A stretch of DNA of 64,000 nucleotides from contig NZ_AP024485.1 of assembly GCF_020886695.1 (NCBI RefSeq), positions 1,993,001 through 2,057,000 of the forward strand, read 5' to 3'. Of this stretch, positions 18,595 to 27,442 are shown one piece after another. A model generated the notes under the pieces. It ran no database searches and was not told where the DNA came from. It worked only from the letters and a program-made list of their open reading frames with translations. The translations under genes were made by a program, and so were the position numbers. The number at the start of each line of letters is the position of its first letter. Position 1 is the stretch's first letter. The stretch comes from Pseudodesulfovibrio sediminis (GTDB lineage: Bacteria > Desulfobacterota > Desulfovibrionia > Desulfovibrionales > Desulfovibrionaceae).

Positions 18595-18746
18595 ATTCAA
18601 ATGGCTGACGTACTGTCAGTATGCTGACCCCGCAAACGGATACCCGCCACAGCAACCATTTCTGGCCGCCAGGCGCGCAAACAACACACTGATCCTTACC
18701 CCGTCACTAAGGACACATGGCAGTCTCCTGCGATGCGGCCAACGAC

Positions 18747-19034
18747 TTAGGACGGGTTCAGTTCTGCACGGAATTTGCGGGAAAGACGGAAGACAACCAC
18801 TTTGCGCGGCGGCAGAGTGATGGACTGTGTCGTCTGGGGATTGCGTCCCTTGCGTGCCCGCTTGTCATATGCTTCGAATTTGCCGAAGCCCGAGATAAGA
18901 AGTGCGTGGTCCTTCTTCACAGCAGTCTTCATGATTTCAAGAATGGTTTCCACCAGATCCTTGATTTCGGCGCGGTTCTTGTCGGTGCGCTCGTAGACAT
19001 AGTCCACGATTCCGGCTTTAGTGAGGGTGCTCAT
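18747..19034 (-). CDS. Integration host factor / HU family DNA-binding protein
   Basis: A 95-residue nucleoid protein of the DNABII family. It shows the helical dimerisation half (LTKAGIVDYVYE, KDLVETILEIM), the GFGKFEAYDKRARKGRNPQT strand and arm carrying the DNA-intercalating NP pair, and the FRLSRKFRAELN tail. The GRNP motif and short C-terminus resemble IHF-alpha-like subunits. GGAGG lies six bases upstream of the ATG at 19034; the longer frame reading back into the HIT gene is rejected. It follows the HIT gene by 31 bases and is likely co-transcribed with it. IHF bending commonly supports sigma-54 promoters, several of which are expected in this genome. Confidence 0.9.
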   Translation of the reverse strand: MSTLTKAGIVDYVYERTDKNRAEIKDLVETILEIMKTAVKKDHALLISGFGKFEAYDKRARKGRNPQTTQSITLPPRKVVVFRLSRKFRAELNPS

Positions 19035-19065
19035 TGATCGCCTCCAAAAAAGGTTACCAGGAAAA

Positions 19066-19491
19066 TTACTCCATGAGGTTCGCGATCTTGGCCGCGAGCC
19101 TCCCCATCTCATCAGGGTCATCGTATCCGGTCTGAGGCCAGAGCCGCAGTCCGTCATCCGCAAACCGAGGAATAAGATGGTAATGCGCGTGATGGACTTC
19201 CTGACCGGCGGCCTCATAATTATTCTGCATGAGGTTTAATCCGTCGGCTCCGGTGACTTCCATGATCGCCTTGCCCACCTGGGACAAGACCTGAAACAGA
19301 TCGCCACCCAACTCCACTGGGATGTCCATGAGTGTGGGATAGTGCCCTTTTGGCAAAACCAGGGCGTGTCCCGCATTCACAGGCGCGATGTCCAAAAAAG
19401 CCAAACAGGTATCCGACTCGAAAACCCTGGCACAGGGAATATCCCCGGCCACGATTTTGCAAAATATGCACTCGGAATCTGTTGGTACCAT
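19066..19491 (-). CDS. HIT family nucleotide hydrolase/transferase
   Basis: A 141-residue histidine-triad protein. The zinc-type CIFCKIVAGDIP N-terminus and the active site HHAHYH (H-x-H-x-H, about residue 101) are complete. HIT-family HinT-like enzymes cleave adenosine phosphoramidates and related adducts. The aa layout and length match HinT closely. It is first in a two-gene unit with the IHF-like gene. Confidence 0.92.
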   Translation of the reverse strand: MVPTDSECIFCKIVAGDIPCARVFESDTCLAFLDIAPVNAGHALVLPKGHYPTLMDIPVELGGDLFQVLSQVGKAIMEVTGADGLNLMQNNYEAAGQEVHHAHYHLIPRFADDGLRLWPQTGYDDPDEMGRLAAKIANLME

Positions 19492-19807
19492 ACGCTTCTC
19501 CCCCCTGTCCGAGCTGGTTTCCGCACGCTACATGCCTACGAAAAAACGGCGCACAGACAGAGAATTTTCGATAGTTACCTGTGTTTATAACCGGGAAGTT
19601 CAGTTAAATCAAGTCTGTTCGTTATTTTTCTGGAAAACCACGCGCCCCAAGGGCTGCCGCGAAGTCTAGAAATCTTCTTGAAAATCGGCTGGTTGACACA
19701 CTTTTTATGTTGCAAACAATGATTTGAAAAATAAACCATTTGATATCAATGTGTTAGAGACAGCAAAAAGTATACACATGGCATTACAGGAGGTTAGGAG
19801 AGGACAA
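19492..19807. other. AT-rich intergenic region between the HIT and NeuD-like genes
   Basis: There is no supported gene. A perfect TTGACA lies at 19693-19698 but lacks a good -10. At 19788-19802 the plus strand reads AGGAGGTTAGGAGAGG, a strong polypurine/Shine-Dalgarno-like run facing the 3' end of the neighbouring minus-strand gene, with no coding frame behind it. No terminator for the NeuD-like gene is clear. Confidence 0.4.
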
Positions 19808-20431
19808 TCAGGAGCCGGAAACAACACGGGCGGGGACACCCACGGCAACAGCCCCTTCCGGTATGTCCCTGATAACGGCTGCCCCGGCACCGACCACGGC
19901 ACGTTTGCCAATGATTCTACCGGGAATGACATTGGCGCCAATGCCCACAAGCGCAGCTTCAGCGACCGTGACGTTGCCGGCAAGGGCCGCGTTCGGCGCA
20001 ATGTGCGCATGGGGACCGACATTGCTGTCGTGATCCACGACGCTGCCGGTATTGAGTATGGTGTTGTCCATGATCCGGCTACCGGTGTTCACGATGGAGC
20101 CAGCACTGATCATGCACCCTTTGCCCACCACGACGTCAGCAGCGATGATGGCCGAAGGATGCACGGCGGCGACCAGATTCTCCCCTGCCGCGCAGAGTTG
20201 CTCGAAGAGGCGCTGCCGCAGGGCGTTGTCCCCGATGGCCACAACCACGCCGTCGTGCTCGATGGAATCCAGGCTTCCATCGTCACCGAGGATGGACAGA
20301 CCTAACGGGCCGGGAGTACCGGCTTCACCGTCGCCGGAGACAAAACCAAGCGGATTCATGCCGTCCATGGCCAGCAGAATATCCGCCACCACACGGGCGT
20401 GCCCGCCGCTGCCGATAATCACTATATTCAT
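19808..20431 (-). CDS. NeuD/PglD-family sugar O/N-acetyltransferase
   Basis: A 207-residue left-handed beta-helix acyltransferase. It begins with the Rossmann-like UDP-sugar-binding motif IVIIGSGGHARVV and continues into hexapeptide repeats (HPSAIIAADVVVGKG, VVDHDSNVGP, GANVIPGRIIG). The family acetylates amino sugars for surface glycans such as sialic acid or bacillosamine; the catalytic histidine is probably the one in VVDHDS. I choose the second ATG (20431), since GGAG lies five bases before it, rather than the ATG at 20443. It stands alone, with no glycan cluster in the window. Confidence 0.88.
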   Translation of the reverse strand: MNIVIIGSGGHARVVADILLAMDGMNPLGFVSGDGEAGTPGPLGLSILGDDGSLDSIEHDGVVVAIGDNALRQRLFEQLCAAGENLVAAVHPSAIIAADVVVGKGCMISAGSIVNTGSRIMDNTILNTGSVVDHDSNVGPHAHIAPNAALAGNVTVAEAALVGIGANVIPGRIIGKRAVVGAGAAVIRDIPEGAVAVGVPARVVSGS

Positions 20432-20503
20432 TTCTTCTCCCATGCTGTCCCAACTTCTACGCGGTTTGTTTTTTTTCTGTCAACAGCGGGGAACACGGAC
20501 AAC

Positions 20504-20532
20504 TTGACCACCCCACTCTTGCACGATATTCC
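20504..20532 (+). promoter_or_regulatory. Candidate promoter of the fabD-aroE-cyclophilin operon
   Basis: TTGACC and TATTCC are separated by 17 bases and lie about 70 bases before fabD, in the divergent gap shared with the NeuD-like gene. Confidence 0.4.
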
Positions 20533-20602
20533 CAAGTCACGTTTCAAACACGAGCACAAGCGGACAGCCGAGATGCGCCGCGCTGCACATAAGGAGAGAC
20601 CA

Positions 20603-21529
20603 ATGACCAAGACAGGTATACTTTTCCCCGGACAGGGATCACAGGAAAAAGGCATGGGCAAAGACATTGCCGAAGCCGATTCCGCCGCACTGGATCTGTG
20701 GAAGCTTGCCGAGAAGGAATCCGGCCTGCCCCTGCGCGAAATCTACTGGGACGGCGAGGCCGCGGACATGGCCGACACCCGCGCCCTCCAACCCGCCCTC
20801 ACCGTGGTCAACCTGACCCTCTGGCTGACTGTGAAGGACAAACTTTCTCCGGCCGCAACCGCCGGGCACTCCCTGGGCGAATTCGCCTCTCTGGGCGCAG
20901 CCGGCGCACTCAGCCTGGAAGACACTGTCAAGGCTGTCACCCTGCGCGGCAAACTCATGGCCGAATCCGGCGGCGCGGGACACGGCATGGCCGCCGTGGT
21001 CAAGTTGAAGCAGGATCAGGTGGAAGCAATCGTGGACACCGCCGCGTCCTCCTCGGGCAAGGAACTCAAAATCGCCAACTACAACACCCCGGCGCAGTTC
21101 GTCATCAGTGGCGAGCAGGAAGCGCTGGACGCAGCCGAAGCGCTGGTCAAGGAAGCCAAGGGCCGCGCCATCCGACTGGCCGTCTCCGGCGCCTTTCACT
21201 CCCCGCTCATCCAGGAGGCCGCCGACGAGTTCAGCGCGTTTCTGGGCGGCCTGACATGGAACGCTCCGGCCTTCCCCATTCACCACAACGCCACCGCCAT
21301 GCCGCAGCCCGACCCGGCACAGATCATGTCCACCATGCAGAGCCAGATGACCTCCAGCGTACTCTGGATTCAGACCATGCAGGCCATGTTCGCCACCGGC
21401 ATCCGCAATTTCGTCGAAGTCGGCCCCAAGGGCGTGCTCTTCAAGATGCTCAAGGCCAACCTCGGGTCCATGGACGAAAAATGGACCGGGATGAACATCG
21501 GCGACCTGGAACAGGCCAAGGAACTCTAA
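20603..21529 (+). CDS. fabD: Malonyl-CoA:ACP transacylase
   Basis: A 308-residue enzyme that loads malonyl groups onto acyl carrier protein for fatty acid synthesis. The oxyanion motif GQGSQ is near residue 10, the nucleophile elbow GHSLGEFASL is near residue 91, the conserved arginine follows in LRGKLM, and the catalytic histidine lies in GAFHSPL. AAGGAGA is six bases upstream of the ATG at 20603, so the longer upstream frame is not used. aroE starts four bases after its stop, indicating a shared transcript. Confidence 0.95.
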   Translation: MTKTGILFPGQGSQEKGMGKDIAEADSAALDLWKLAEKESGLPLREIYWDGEAADMADTRALQPALTVVNLTLWLTVKDKLSPAATAGHSLGEFASLGAAGALSLEDTVKAVTLRGKLMAESGGAGHGMAAVVKLKQDQVEAIVDTAASSSGKELKIANYNTPAQFVISGEQEALDAAEALVKEAKGRAIRLAVSGAFHSPLIQEAADEFSAFLGGLTWNAPAFPIHHNATAMPQPDPAQIMSTMQSQMTSSVLWIQTMQAMFATGIRNFVEVGPKGVLFKMLKANLGSMDEKWTGMNIGDLEQAKEL

Positions 21530-21532
21530 ACC

Positions 21533-22339
21533 ATGAAAAGCTACGGCATCATAGGCTGGCCACTGGGCCACACCATGAGTCCGACCCTGCACAACTGGGG
21601 GTTCGAAGCGTGTGGCATCGACGCGAATTATGCAGCATGGCCGGTCTCGCAGGACGACCTGTCCTCCTTTATGGGGCAGGTGCGCGCCCGGCCCATCTCC
21701 GGGCTTTCCGTGACCATCCCGCACAAGCAAGCCATCATGGAGCATCTGGACAGGATATCGGAACGCGCCACCACGGTCGGTGCGGTCAACACCCTGTACT
21801 GGGACGAGGACCAGCTGTGCGGCGAGAACACCGATGTCATCGGCATTGTCGCTCCGCTCACCAACCTGGACACCCTCCCGGCAACGGCACTGGTGCTCGG
21901 CGCAGGAGGCGCGGCACGGGCCGCCCTGGCCGGATTCAAGGAGCTGGGCATCCCCGGTATCGCCATTGCCAACCGGACCCATGCCAAGGCCGTGGCCCTG
22001 AGCGAAGAATTTGCCGTGGAATGCGTTGCGTGGGAAGACCGCATGGACCAGTCGTGGGCGCTGCTCTGCAACACGACCCCGCTGGGCATGTCCGGTGCCA
22101 TGGAAGACGCCACCCCATGGGATGGCGACCGGTTCGCTCCGGCGACCATCGCCTATGACATCGTATACAATCCGCTGGAGACCCGTTTCCTGCGGGAGGC
22201 CCGTGCGGCCGGCTGCACAACCATCTCCGGGCTGGAGATGTTCCTACATCAGGGGCTGGCCCAGTTCCGGCTGTGGACCGGCACCGACATGGATGAATCC
22301 GGGGCACGCACACTGCTCCTCAATACGCTAACTGCATAA
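21533..22339 (+). CDS. aroE: Shikimate dehydrogenase (NADP+)
   Basis: A 268-residue enzyme that reduces 3-dehydroshikimate in aromatic amino acid synthesis. Shikimate-site motifs are complete: GIIGWPLGHTMSP at the N-terminus, VTIPHKQ with the catalytic lysine, and NTDVIGI with the catalytic aspartate. The NADP-binding loop is GAGGAARA. Length is typical of AroE. It lies between fabD (3-base gap) and the cyclophilin gene (10-base gap). Confidence 0.95.
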   Translation: MKSYGIIGWPLGHTMSPTLHNWGFEACGIDANYAAWPVSQDDLSSFMGQVRARPISGLSVTIPHKQAIMEHLDRISERATTVGAVNTLYWDEDQLCGENTDVIGIVAPLTNLDTLPATALVLGAGGAARAALAGFKELGIPGIAIANRTHAKAVALSEEFAVECVAWEDRMDQSWALLCNTTPLGMSGAMEDATPWDGDRFAPATIAYDIVYNPLETRFLREARAAGCTTISGLEMFLHQGLAQFRLWTGTDMDESGARTLLLNTLTA

Positions 22340-22349
22340 GGTGAATACA

Positions 22350-23012
22350 ATGAAGAAAATAACCAGACTCATGGTGACGGCGATGGCTGTCTGCGCCCTG
22401 TTCTTGGGCATCTTTTCCACGACTTCGGCCCAGGCAAGTAAGGCAAACCCGGTTGTGGTCATGGAGACCACCATGGGACGCATCATCATTATGCTCTCCC
22501 CCAAGGACGCACCCAAGACCGTAGAGAATTTCCTCAGGTACGTTGAAGACGGCTATTACAACAACACCGTCTTTCACCGGGTTATCATTGAAAAAAAGAA
22601 GACCAACGATGAAAAGGATACGAGCATGAATATCGTTCAGGGCGGCGGGTACACTTTCCCCCTGCGCCTGAAGCCGACCAGGGCTCCCATTGTCAACGAA
22701 GCAGGGCGCTCCCTGCAGAACAAACGGGGCACCATCTCCATGGCCAGAACCGATAATCCCGACTCGGCAACCAGCCAGTTCTTCTTCAATGTGCAGGACA
22801 ACCCCGTGCTGGACCAGAAGTCCTCCGGTTCACAGACCGGCGCGGCCCTCTTCTCCTCCACCACCAAGCCCGGATACTGCGCCTTTGGCAAGGTCATCCG
22901 CGGCATGGACGTGGTTGACAAGATCCAACAGGTCAAGACCGCCCGCTCCGGCCGTATGGAAGATGTGCCAGCCACGCCCATCTACATAAAGAAGGCATAC
23001 GTGGCAAAATAA
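22350..23012 (+). CDS. Periplasmic cyclophilin-type peptidyl-prolyl isomerase
   Basis: A 220-residue protein with a signal peptide (MKKITRLMVTAMAVCA, cleavage near AQA-S). The cyclophilin domain has KTVENFLRYVEDGYYNNTVFHRV, GGGYTF and the active-site stretch ending in SQFFFNV. It is longer than minimal bacterial cyclophilins because of an insert after VFHRV and extra sequence before the last strand. It catalyses proline isomerisation of exported proteins, complementing the parvulin at the start of the window. AAGGTG lies upstream of the ATG, and the gene closes the fabD operon at a terminator. Confidence 0.92.
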   Translation: MKKITRLMVTAMAVCALFLGIFSTTSAQASKANPVVVMETTMGRIIIMLSPKDAPKTVENFLRYVEDGYYNNTVFHRVIIEKKKTNDEKDTSMNIVQGGGYTFPLRLKPTRAPIVNEAGRSLQNKRGTISMARTDNPDSATSQFFFNVQDNPVLDQKSSGSQTGAALFSSTTKPGYCAFGKVIRGMDVVDKIQQVKTARSGRMEDVPATPIYIKKAYVAK

Positions 23013-23028
23013 GAGACTCAACCCACAA

Positions 23029-23064
23029 AAAAGGGCGGCAGGACATATATCCTGCCGCCCTTTA
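23029..23064. terminator. Bidirectional terminator between the cyclophilin gene and cheD
   Basis: AAAGGGCGGCAGGA and its complement TCCTGCCGCCCTTT flank a short AT loop, with A and T runs on either side, so it can serve both convergent genes. Confidence 0.88.
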
Positions 23065-23081
23065 TTCATTGTATTGTCAGC

Positions 23082-23567
23082 CTACAGGTCGTGACTCACG
23101 CCGCAGGTCTTGATCACGACTCGTCCGGTGTCCAGATGCAGGAACATGGTCCTCGGTATCACGCCACCCAATTCGCTGGCCGCCAATTTCACCTGGCTTC
23201 GATCCATGAGTTCCAGCAATTCGTCAATATTCTTCTGGCCGATGTCAAAGGCGCCGTCACCGCGCATATCCGCGCCCCCGGCAGCCTTGAAAATCAACCT
23301 GTCCCTGTCCGCGCCCGCACGGAGCAATTCCTTGACCATCCGCGGCACACCTGCGCTCACGAATTTGTAGGGGCTTTCCCCTTCGTGCAGCACGACCGAA
23401 CCGGGTCTGGACAACAGGCAATGGATCAACCCACCCACCTGGGCCTGTGGGTCATACGCCGTGACCCCCACACAGGACCCCAGGGAATAAGTCACCAGGA
23501 TCTTGTCGGGGTCCGTGGATATTTTCATGTCGGAAATACCGACGACGATAAGGTTATCCATGTTCAT
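23082..23567 (-). CDS. cheD: Chemoreceptor glutamine deamidase CheD
   Basis: A 161-residue protein with the CheD fold: the LVTYSLGSCVGV nucleophile segment with the catalytic cysteine, GGLIHCLLS with the catalytic histidine, and KAAGGADM. CheD deamidates receptor glutamines and, with CheC, tunes adaptation in chemotaxis. It is an orphan here, with no other che genes in the window. The ATG at 23567 is chosen because AGGT sits upstream; an in-frame ATG six bases later is possible. Confidence 0.92.
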   Translation of the reverse strand: MNMDNLIVVGISDMKISTDPDKILVTYSLGSCVGVTAYDPQAQVGGLIHCLLSRPGSVVLHEGESPYKFVSAGVPRMVKELLRAGADRDRLIFKAAGGADMRGDGAFDIGQKNIDELLELMDRSQVKLAASELGGVIPRTMFLHLDTGRVVIKTCGVSHDL

Positions 23568-23702
23568 ATCTTACCTACAATCAACAGGATCGGGAGCATC
23601 CCGAGTCAAAACAATTTCGCATCATATGCTCATACATCTGGGGAGTAAAGCGATGGTTACCGTTGTCTTGTCATTCCCTGCGTTCTATTGAATACTTGCC
23701 GA

Positions 23703-24461
23703 ATGAAACGACACAATTCCATAGCGGTTCTTTCGGATATTCATGGCAACAGCCTTGCCCTTGAAGCGGTGCTGAATGACGTAGCCCATCGGAAATGCGC
23801 CACTCTTTTCAATCTGGGCGATATCTTCTACGGCCCGCTCGACCCCGCTGGGACATGGGATATGCTCAACCGTCTGCACATCCCGACCATCCTCGGCAAT
23901 CAGGACCGTGTTCTTCTGGAGGGCGGCCCGGAATGGGAAGCGAACCCCACCTTTACGCGCACACGGGATGCCATCGGGCCGGACGGACTGAACTGGCTCG
24001 CCTCTCTGCCCCCCTCGCTCACGGGAACGCCAGACACCAGGGACATCCTGCTCTGTCACGGCACTCCGGGCAACGACACGCGCTACCTGCTGGAAGCCGT
24101 GACCACAGGCGTACCCGTCCAGCGACCATGTGAGGCCATACTGGAGGACGTGCTCCCGCAAGCTGCGGGCTGTTCTCTGGTGCTGGCGGGACACAGCCAC
24201 CACCCGGGACAGGTCGTGTGCGACGGCATCACGGTGGTCAATCCCGGCAGCGTGGGCCTGCCTGCCTATGATGACGACACCCCGCCGCACAGCATGGCAG
24301 CGGGGTCGCCCCATGCGCAATATGCAGTGCTGACGCCATCCGCATCAGGCTGGGAATGTGATTTTATCTCGGTGGAATATGACTGGAAAGCAGCGGCAGT
24401 CTTGGCCCGCCAGAACGACCGCGAGGATTGGGCGCAGTGGCTGTCCACGGGAATGGCATAA
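23703..24461 (+). CDS. Calcineurin-like metallophosphoesterase (YfcE/MJ0936 type)
   Basis: A 252-residue phosphoesterase with all metal motifs of the superfamily: LSDIHGN (D-x-H), LGDIFYG (GD), GNQD in place of GNHD, HGTPGND, and AGHSHHPG (GHxH). It hydrolyses a phosphodiester or phosphomonoester of unknown identity. The substitution of Gln for the usual His in GNHD is seen in several subfamilies. It stands alone between cheD and the amidase. The ATG at 23703 lacks a strong ribosome binding site. Confidence 0.88.
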   Translation: MKRHNSIAVLSDIHGNSLALEAVLNDVAHRKCATLFNLGDIFYGPLDPAGTWDMLNRLHIPTILGNQDRVLLEGGPEWEANPTFTRTRDAIGPDGLNWLASLPPSLTGTPDTRDILLCHGTPGNDTRYLLEAVTTGVPVQRPCEAILEDVLPQAAGCSLVLAGHSHHPGQVVCDGITVVNPGSVGLPAYDDDTPPHSMAAGSPHAQYAVLTPSASGWECDFISVEYDWKAAAVLARQNDREDWAQWLSTGMA

Positions 24462-24498
24462 GGCGTCAGGTATTCCTTCCCATTCTCTGCATTCTTTT

Positions 24499-24536
24499 CT
24501 GGACTTTTTTTAGATTTTTCTGAAAAATACGTCCAG
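24499..24536 (+). terminator. Candidate hairpin terminator or attenuator upstream of the amidase gene
   Basis: CTGGAC (24499-24504) pairs with GTCCAG (24531-24536), enclosing an inner AT-rich ATTTTTC-TG-AAAAAT stem. It follows the phosphoesterase stop by 38 bases and may end that transcript. Confidence 0.4.
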
Positions 24537-24606
24537 CCTGTACGTTTCGGACACATGCCTGCTTTGCATCTGTCGAAACGAAACCGCTACACTCGGTTTG
24601 AACTAT

Positions 24607-26421
24607 ATGAAGCTGACCACTGCCGCACACCTCCGTATATGGACCTTCACGTCGTTGCTCGTCGTGACGGCACTTTGCGTCTGCTCAACAAGCGCCCTTG
24701 CCATCTCGGCCAAATCCTACTTCACTGTCGGGCATTCGGAATTTCACGCCCTGCTCAAAAACAGCAAGAAGGCCAAATACCGCTCCAACTGGGCAAAGGT
24801 GGAAAAACCCTTTGCCCGTTGCCTCAAAGCCGACCCGGACGGCCCCTTTGCGCCCAAGGCGCTCTACTACATAGGGAGAGTCCACGAAGAGACCGGAGCA
24901 CGGAGTGGACTCAAATCCGATTTCCGCAAAGCCGTGGACTACTTCGGCCGCGTGATCGCCCGGTATCCCCGCCATGCCTGGGCCGACGACTGCCTCTATC
25001 ATCGCGCCGGAGTCTATGCCGCCCGACTCAAGGAAACCACCGCCGCACGGCTGGACCTGGCTACGATCATCGTGGATTATCCGCGCTCGGACATGCGAGA
25101 CAAGGCAAAAACCCGCCTGAAACAATTGGGCAAATACAATTGGGCCATCGCCAAAGTCTCCAAAAAATCCGGCGGAAAATCCCTGAATGACGTGGCCGCT
25201 GCCGCGACCCAGAAAAGCACCAAACCGACAACCTCGAAAAAAACCACCTCCACCAGGGCAAAAGATCCGTCCGGCGTCGCTCATCTGGACAATGTCCGGT
25301 TTACCTCCAGCGATGAATACACCCGCGTGGTGCTGGAACTGGATGACAAGGTCAAATTTCGCTACCAGGTGCTCGCCCCCAACAAGAAGGTCAACCGACC
25401 CCACCGGCTGTACCTCGACCTGCAAAACGCCCGTCTCGGCCATGACGTAACCAAGGCCACCAATGTCTCCGACGGCATCCTGCGCTCCATCCGCACGGGC
25501 CAGTACTCCACGGACACCACCCGCGTGGTCCTCGATTTTCTTGCCATGCAGGAATACAAGGTCTTTCCCCTTGAAAACCCGTATCGCATCGTCATCGACG
25601 TATACGCTCCTGACGCTTCCGCCCCTTCAAACACCGTTGTCGCAAGCGCTCCGGCCACCAGGCAGACCACGGCAAATTCATCGTACCGCCCGCCCAACGG
25701 CAGCAAGAAGATGGCCGGGGACCTGTTGGAACAGCTCGGGCTGACGGTCAAGACGATCATGCTCGACGCCGGTCATGGCGGCAAGGATCCCGGCGCGGTT
25801 GCCAACGGCCTGCGCGAAAAGGACATCAATCTCCGTTTTGTCAAAATACTCGGTAAAAAACTGCAGGCCAAGGGGTTCAACGTGGTCTACACGCGAACCA
25901 CCGACGTCTTTATTCCGCTGGATAAACGCACGTCCATGGCCAACGCCAGAAAAGCCGACCTCTTCCTCTCCGTCCATTGCAATGCCAATCGCAACAAAAA
26001 GGTCAACGGACTGGAGACCTACAGTCTGAACCTGGCCAAGACCGACGCAGCCGTGCGCATTGCCGCCCGTGAAAACGCCGTGGACCCGCGCGCCATTTCC
26101 GACCTGCAATTCATCCTGACCGATCTCATGGTCAACTCCAAGATCAAGGAATCCCGCGATCTGGCCAAGGATGTCCAGTTGCAGACCCTCACCCGTGTGC
26201 GCAAGAAATGGAAACTCACCAGCAAAGGCACCCGCGAGGCCCCCTTCTATGTGCTCATGGGCGCCCGCATGCCCTCTGTACTGGTGGAACTCGGCTACAT
26301 CACCAACCGGACCGAGTCGAGCAGACTCAAGTCCAACAAGTACCTCGACTATCTGGCCAGTGGTATTGTGGAAGGCGTGTTGGCCTACAAGGGCAAGATA
26401 GAACGCTACGCCATGAAGTAG
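24607..26421 (+). CDS. N-acetylmuramoyl-L-alanine amidase with AMIN domain (AmiC-like)
   Basis: A 604-residue exported peptidoglycan amidase. A signal peptide precedes residue about 35. Residues about 45-180 form a helical, TPR-like region (KALYYIGRVHEETGA, DCLYHRAGVYA), unusual in AmiC. An AMIN domain follows (VRFTSSDEYTRVVLELD to YRIVIDVYAP, about 220-340), which targets septal peptidoglycan. The catalytic Amidase_3 domain (about 380-600) has zinc-ligand motifs LDAGHGGKDPGA, REKDIN and LSVHCNAN, plus VLVELGYITN with the catalytic glutamate. It separates daughter cells by cutting stem peptides from glycan. The ATG at 24607 lacks a clear Shine-Dalgarno; a TTG at 24598 is the alternative. Confidence 0.92.
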   Translation: MKLTTAAHLRIWTFTSLLVVTALCVCSTSALAISAKSYFTVGHSEFHALLKNSKKAKYRSNWAKVEKPFARCLKADPDGPFAPKALYYIGRVHEETGARSGLKSDFRKAVDYFGRVIARYPRHAWADDCLYHRAGVYAARLKETTAARLDLATIIVDYPRSDMRDKAKTRLKQLGKYNWAIAKVSKKSGGKSLNDVAAAATQKSTKPTTSKKTTSTRAKDPSGVAHLDNVRFTSSDEYTRVVLELDDKVKFRYQVLAPNKKVNRPHRLYLDLQNARLGHDVTKATNVSDGILRSIRTGQYSTDTTRVVLDFLAMQEYKVFPLENPYRIVIDVYAPDASAPSNTVVASAPATRQTTANSSYRPPNGSKKMAGDLLEQLGLTVKTIMLDAGHGGKDPGAVANGLREKDINLRFVKILGKKLQAKGFNVVYTRTTDVFIPLDKRTSMANARKADLFLSVHCNANRNKKVNGLETYSLNLAKTDAAVRIAARENAVDPRAISDLQFILTDLMVNSKIKESRDLAKDVQLQTLTRVRKKWKLTSKGTREAPFYVLMGARMPSVLVELGYITNRTESSRLKSNKYLDYLASGIVEGVLAYKGKIERYAMK

Positions 26422-26443
26422 ATCAGACCCCATTCCGTCATTT

Positions 26444-26482
26444 CAAAAAAAGGCTCCCTGCATCGGCAGGGAGCCTTTTTTT
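26444..26482 (+). terminator. Rho-independent terminator after the amidase gene
   Basis: AAAAAAGGCTCCCTGC and GCAGGGAGCCTTTTTTT form a strong hairpin with T-tract; the flanking A-run makes it workable on the minus strand too. Confidence 0.92.
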
Positions 26483-26589
26483 CGTTCGCGCTCATCAGGA
26501 TTTGTCGGACAGTAACCGGAAACGGCCACACGCCTCCCTGTCAACACAGGGGCATTGATACATCCGCCAGTGACGACCGCTTCTAAAAA

Positions 26590-27354
26590 TTATTCCAACC
26601 CCCGCTCATCCAGCCAGGCGTTGGCACGGGCGGCGGCCTCATCCATCTGCTCGCGGGTCATGTCCTTAACGATGGCCATGAGGTAGGCATTTCCCTTCTG
26701 GTTGCCTCGTGTACCGGCGATGGCGAACCACTTGCACGCCTCCACTAGGTCCGGCTTGCCGCCCACCCCCTGCATGAGCATCTCGCCCAACGTGACCTGG
26801 GCTTCGAGGTGGCCCTGATTTGCGGCCTTTTCAAACCACATCTTTCCGGCAGCCAGGTCCTTGGCAACCATCGTCCCGGTGAGGGAGAGCAGGCCCATGC
26901 TGAACTGACTCTGGGCGTCCCCGCTCTCGGCGGCCCTGTTGGTCCAGAGCAGAAAACGGGAGGCGTCGCGCTCCACGCCGAGCCCCCTGCCATAGGCATA
27001 GGCGAGAAAGGCCTGTGCCTGCGGCTGATTCCTATCCGCAGCGGCCTGAATGAGCGCCAGCCCTTTTTCCGTATTCTGTTCAACGAAATGCCCTTCGAGA
27101 TAGAAACGACCAAGGGTGTTCTGGGCATCAGGGTAGTCCTGTTCAGCGGATTTCTTCAGCCAGAACACGCTCTGATCGAAACTCTGATCAAGCGGGTTCC
27201 CTTCATAATACATGCGAGCCAATTCCATCTGCGCGGCGGCATCGCCGCTGTAGGCAGCCTCTTTGGTCTGATAACCGAGTTCCGGCTGGGCCAGTCCGAA
27301 AGCAACAAGAAAAATGAAAGCAGCGGCAAGGGGAGCAAGAAGATATTTCAACAT
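26590..27354 (-). CDS. Sel1-like repeat (TPR-like) exported or membrane-anchored protein
   Basis: A 254-residue protein. A single N-terminal hydrophobic segment (about residues 5-22) is followed by five to six Sel1-like repeats of about 36 residues, recognisable by recurrent A-Q-M/N-x-L-G/A-x-x-Y/F-x-G patterns (AAQMELARMYYEG, DAQNTLGRFYLEG, QAQAFLAYAYGRG, DAQSQFSMGLLS, EAQVTLGEMLMQG). Such repeats form alpha-solenoid scaffolds for protein contact. No catalytic domain is present. The role is unknown; the location and type suggest an envelope adaptor. Confidence 0.85.
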   Translation of the reverse strand: MLKYLLAPLAAAFIFLVAFGLAQPELGYQTKEAAYSGDAAAQMELARMYYEGNPLDQSFDQSVFWLKKSAEQDYPDAQNTLGRFYLEGHFVEQNTEKGLALIQAAADRNQPQAQAFLAYAYGRGLGVERDASRFLLWTNRAAESGDAQSQFSMGLLSLTGTMVAKDLAAGKMWFEKAANQGHLEAQVTLGEMLMQGVGGKPDLVEACKWFAIAGTRGNQKGNAYLMAIVKDMTREQMDEAAARANAWLDERGLE

Positions 27355-27442
27355 ACGAAACAGGACCTCTCTGTAAGTGGGAGTGTTACCGGAGAACCAT
27401 TTCCATTTTTGCCCGAACCGACAAGGGTGTTATAATCGGTTT

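Noticed and set aside
19724-20305. 193-codon plus frame over the NeuD-like gene
   Set aside because: Antisense of a gene with clear Rossmann and hexapeptide motifs.
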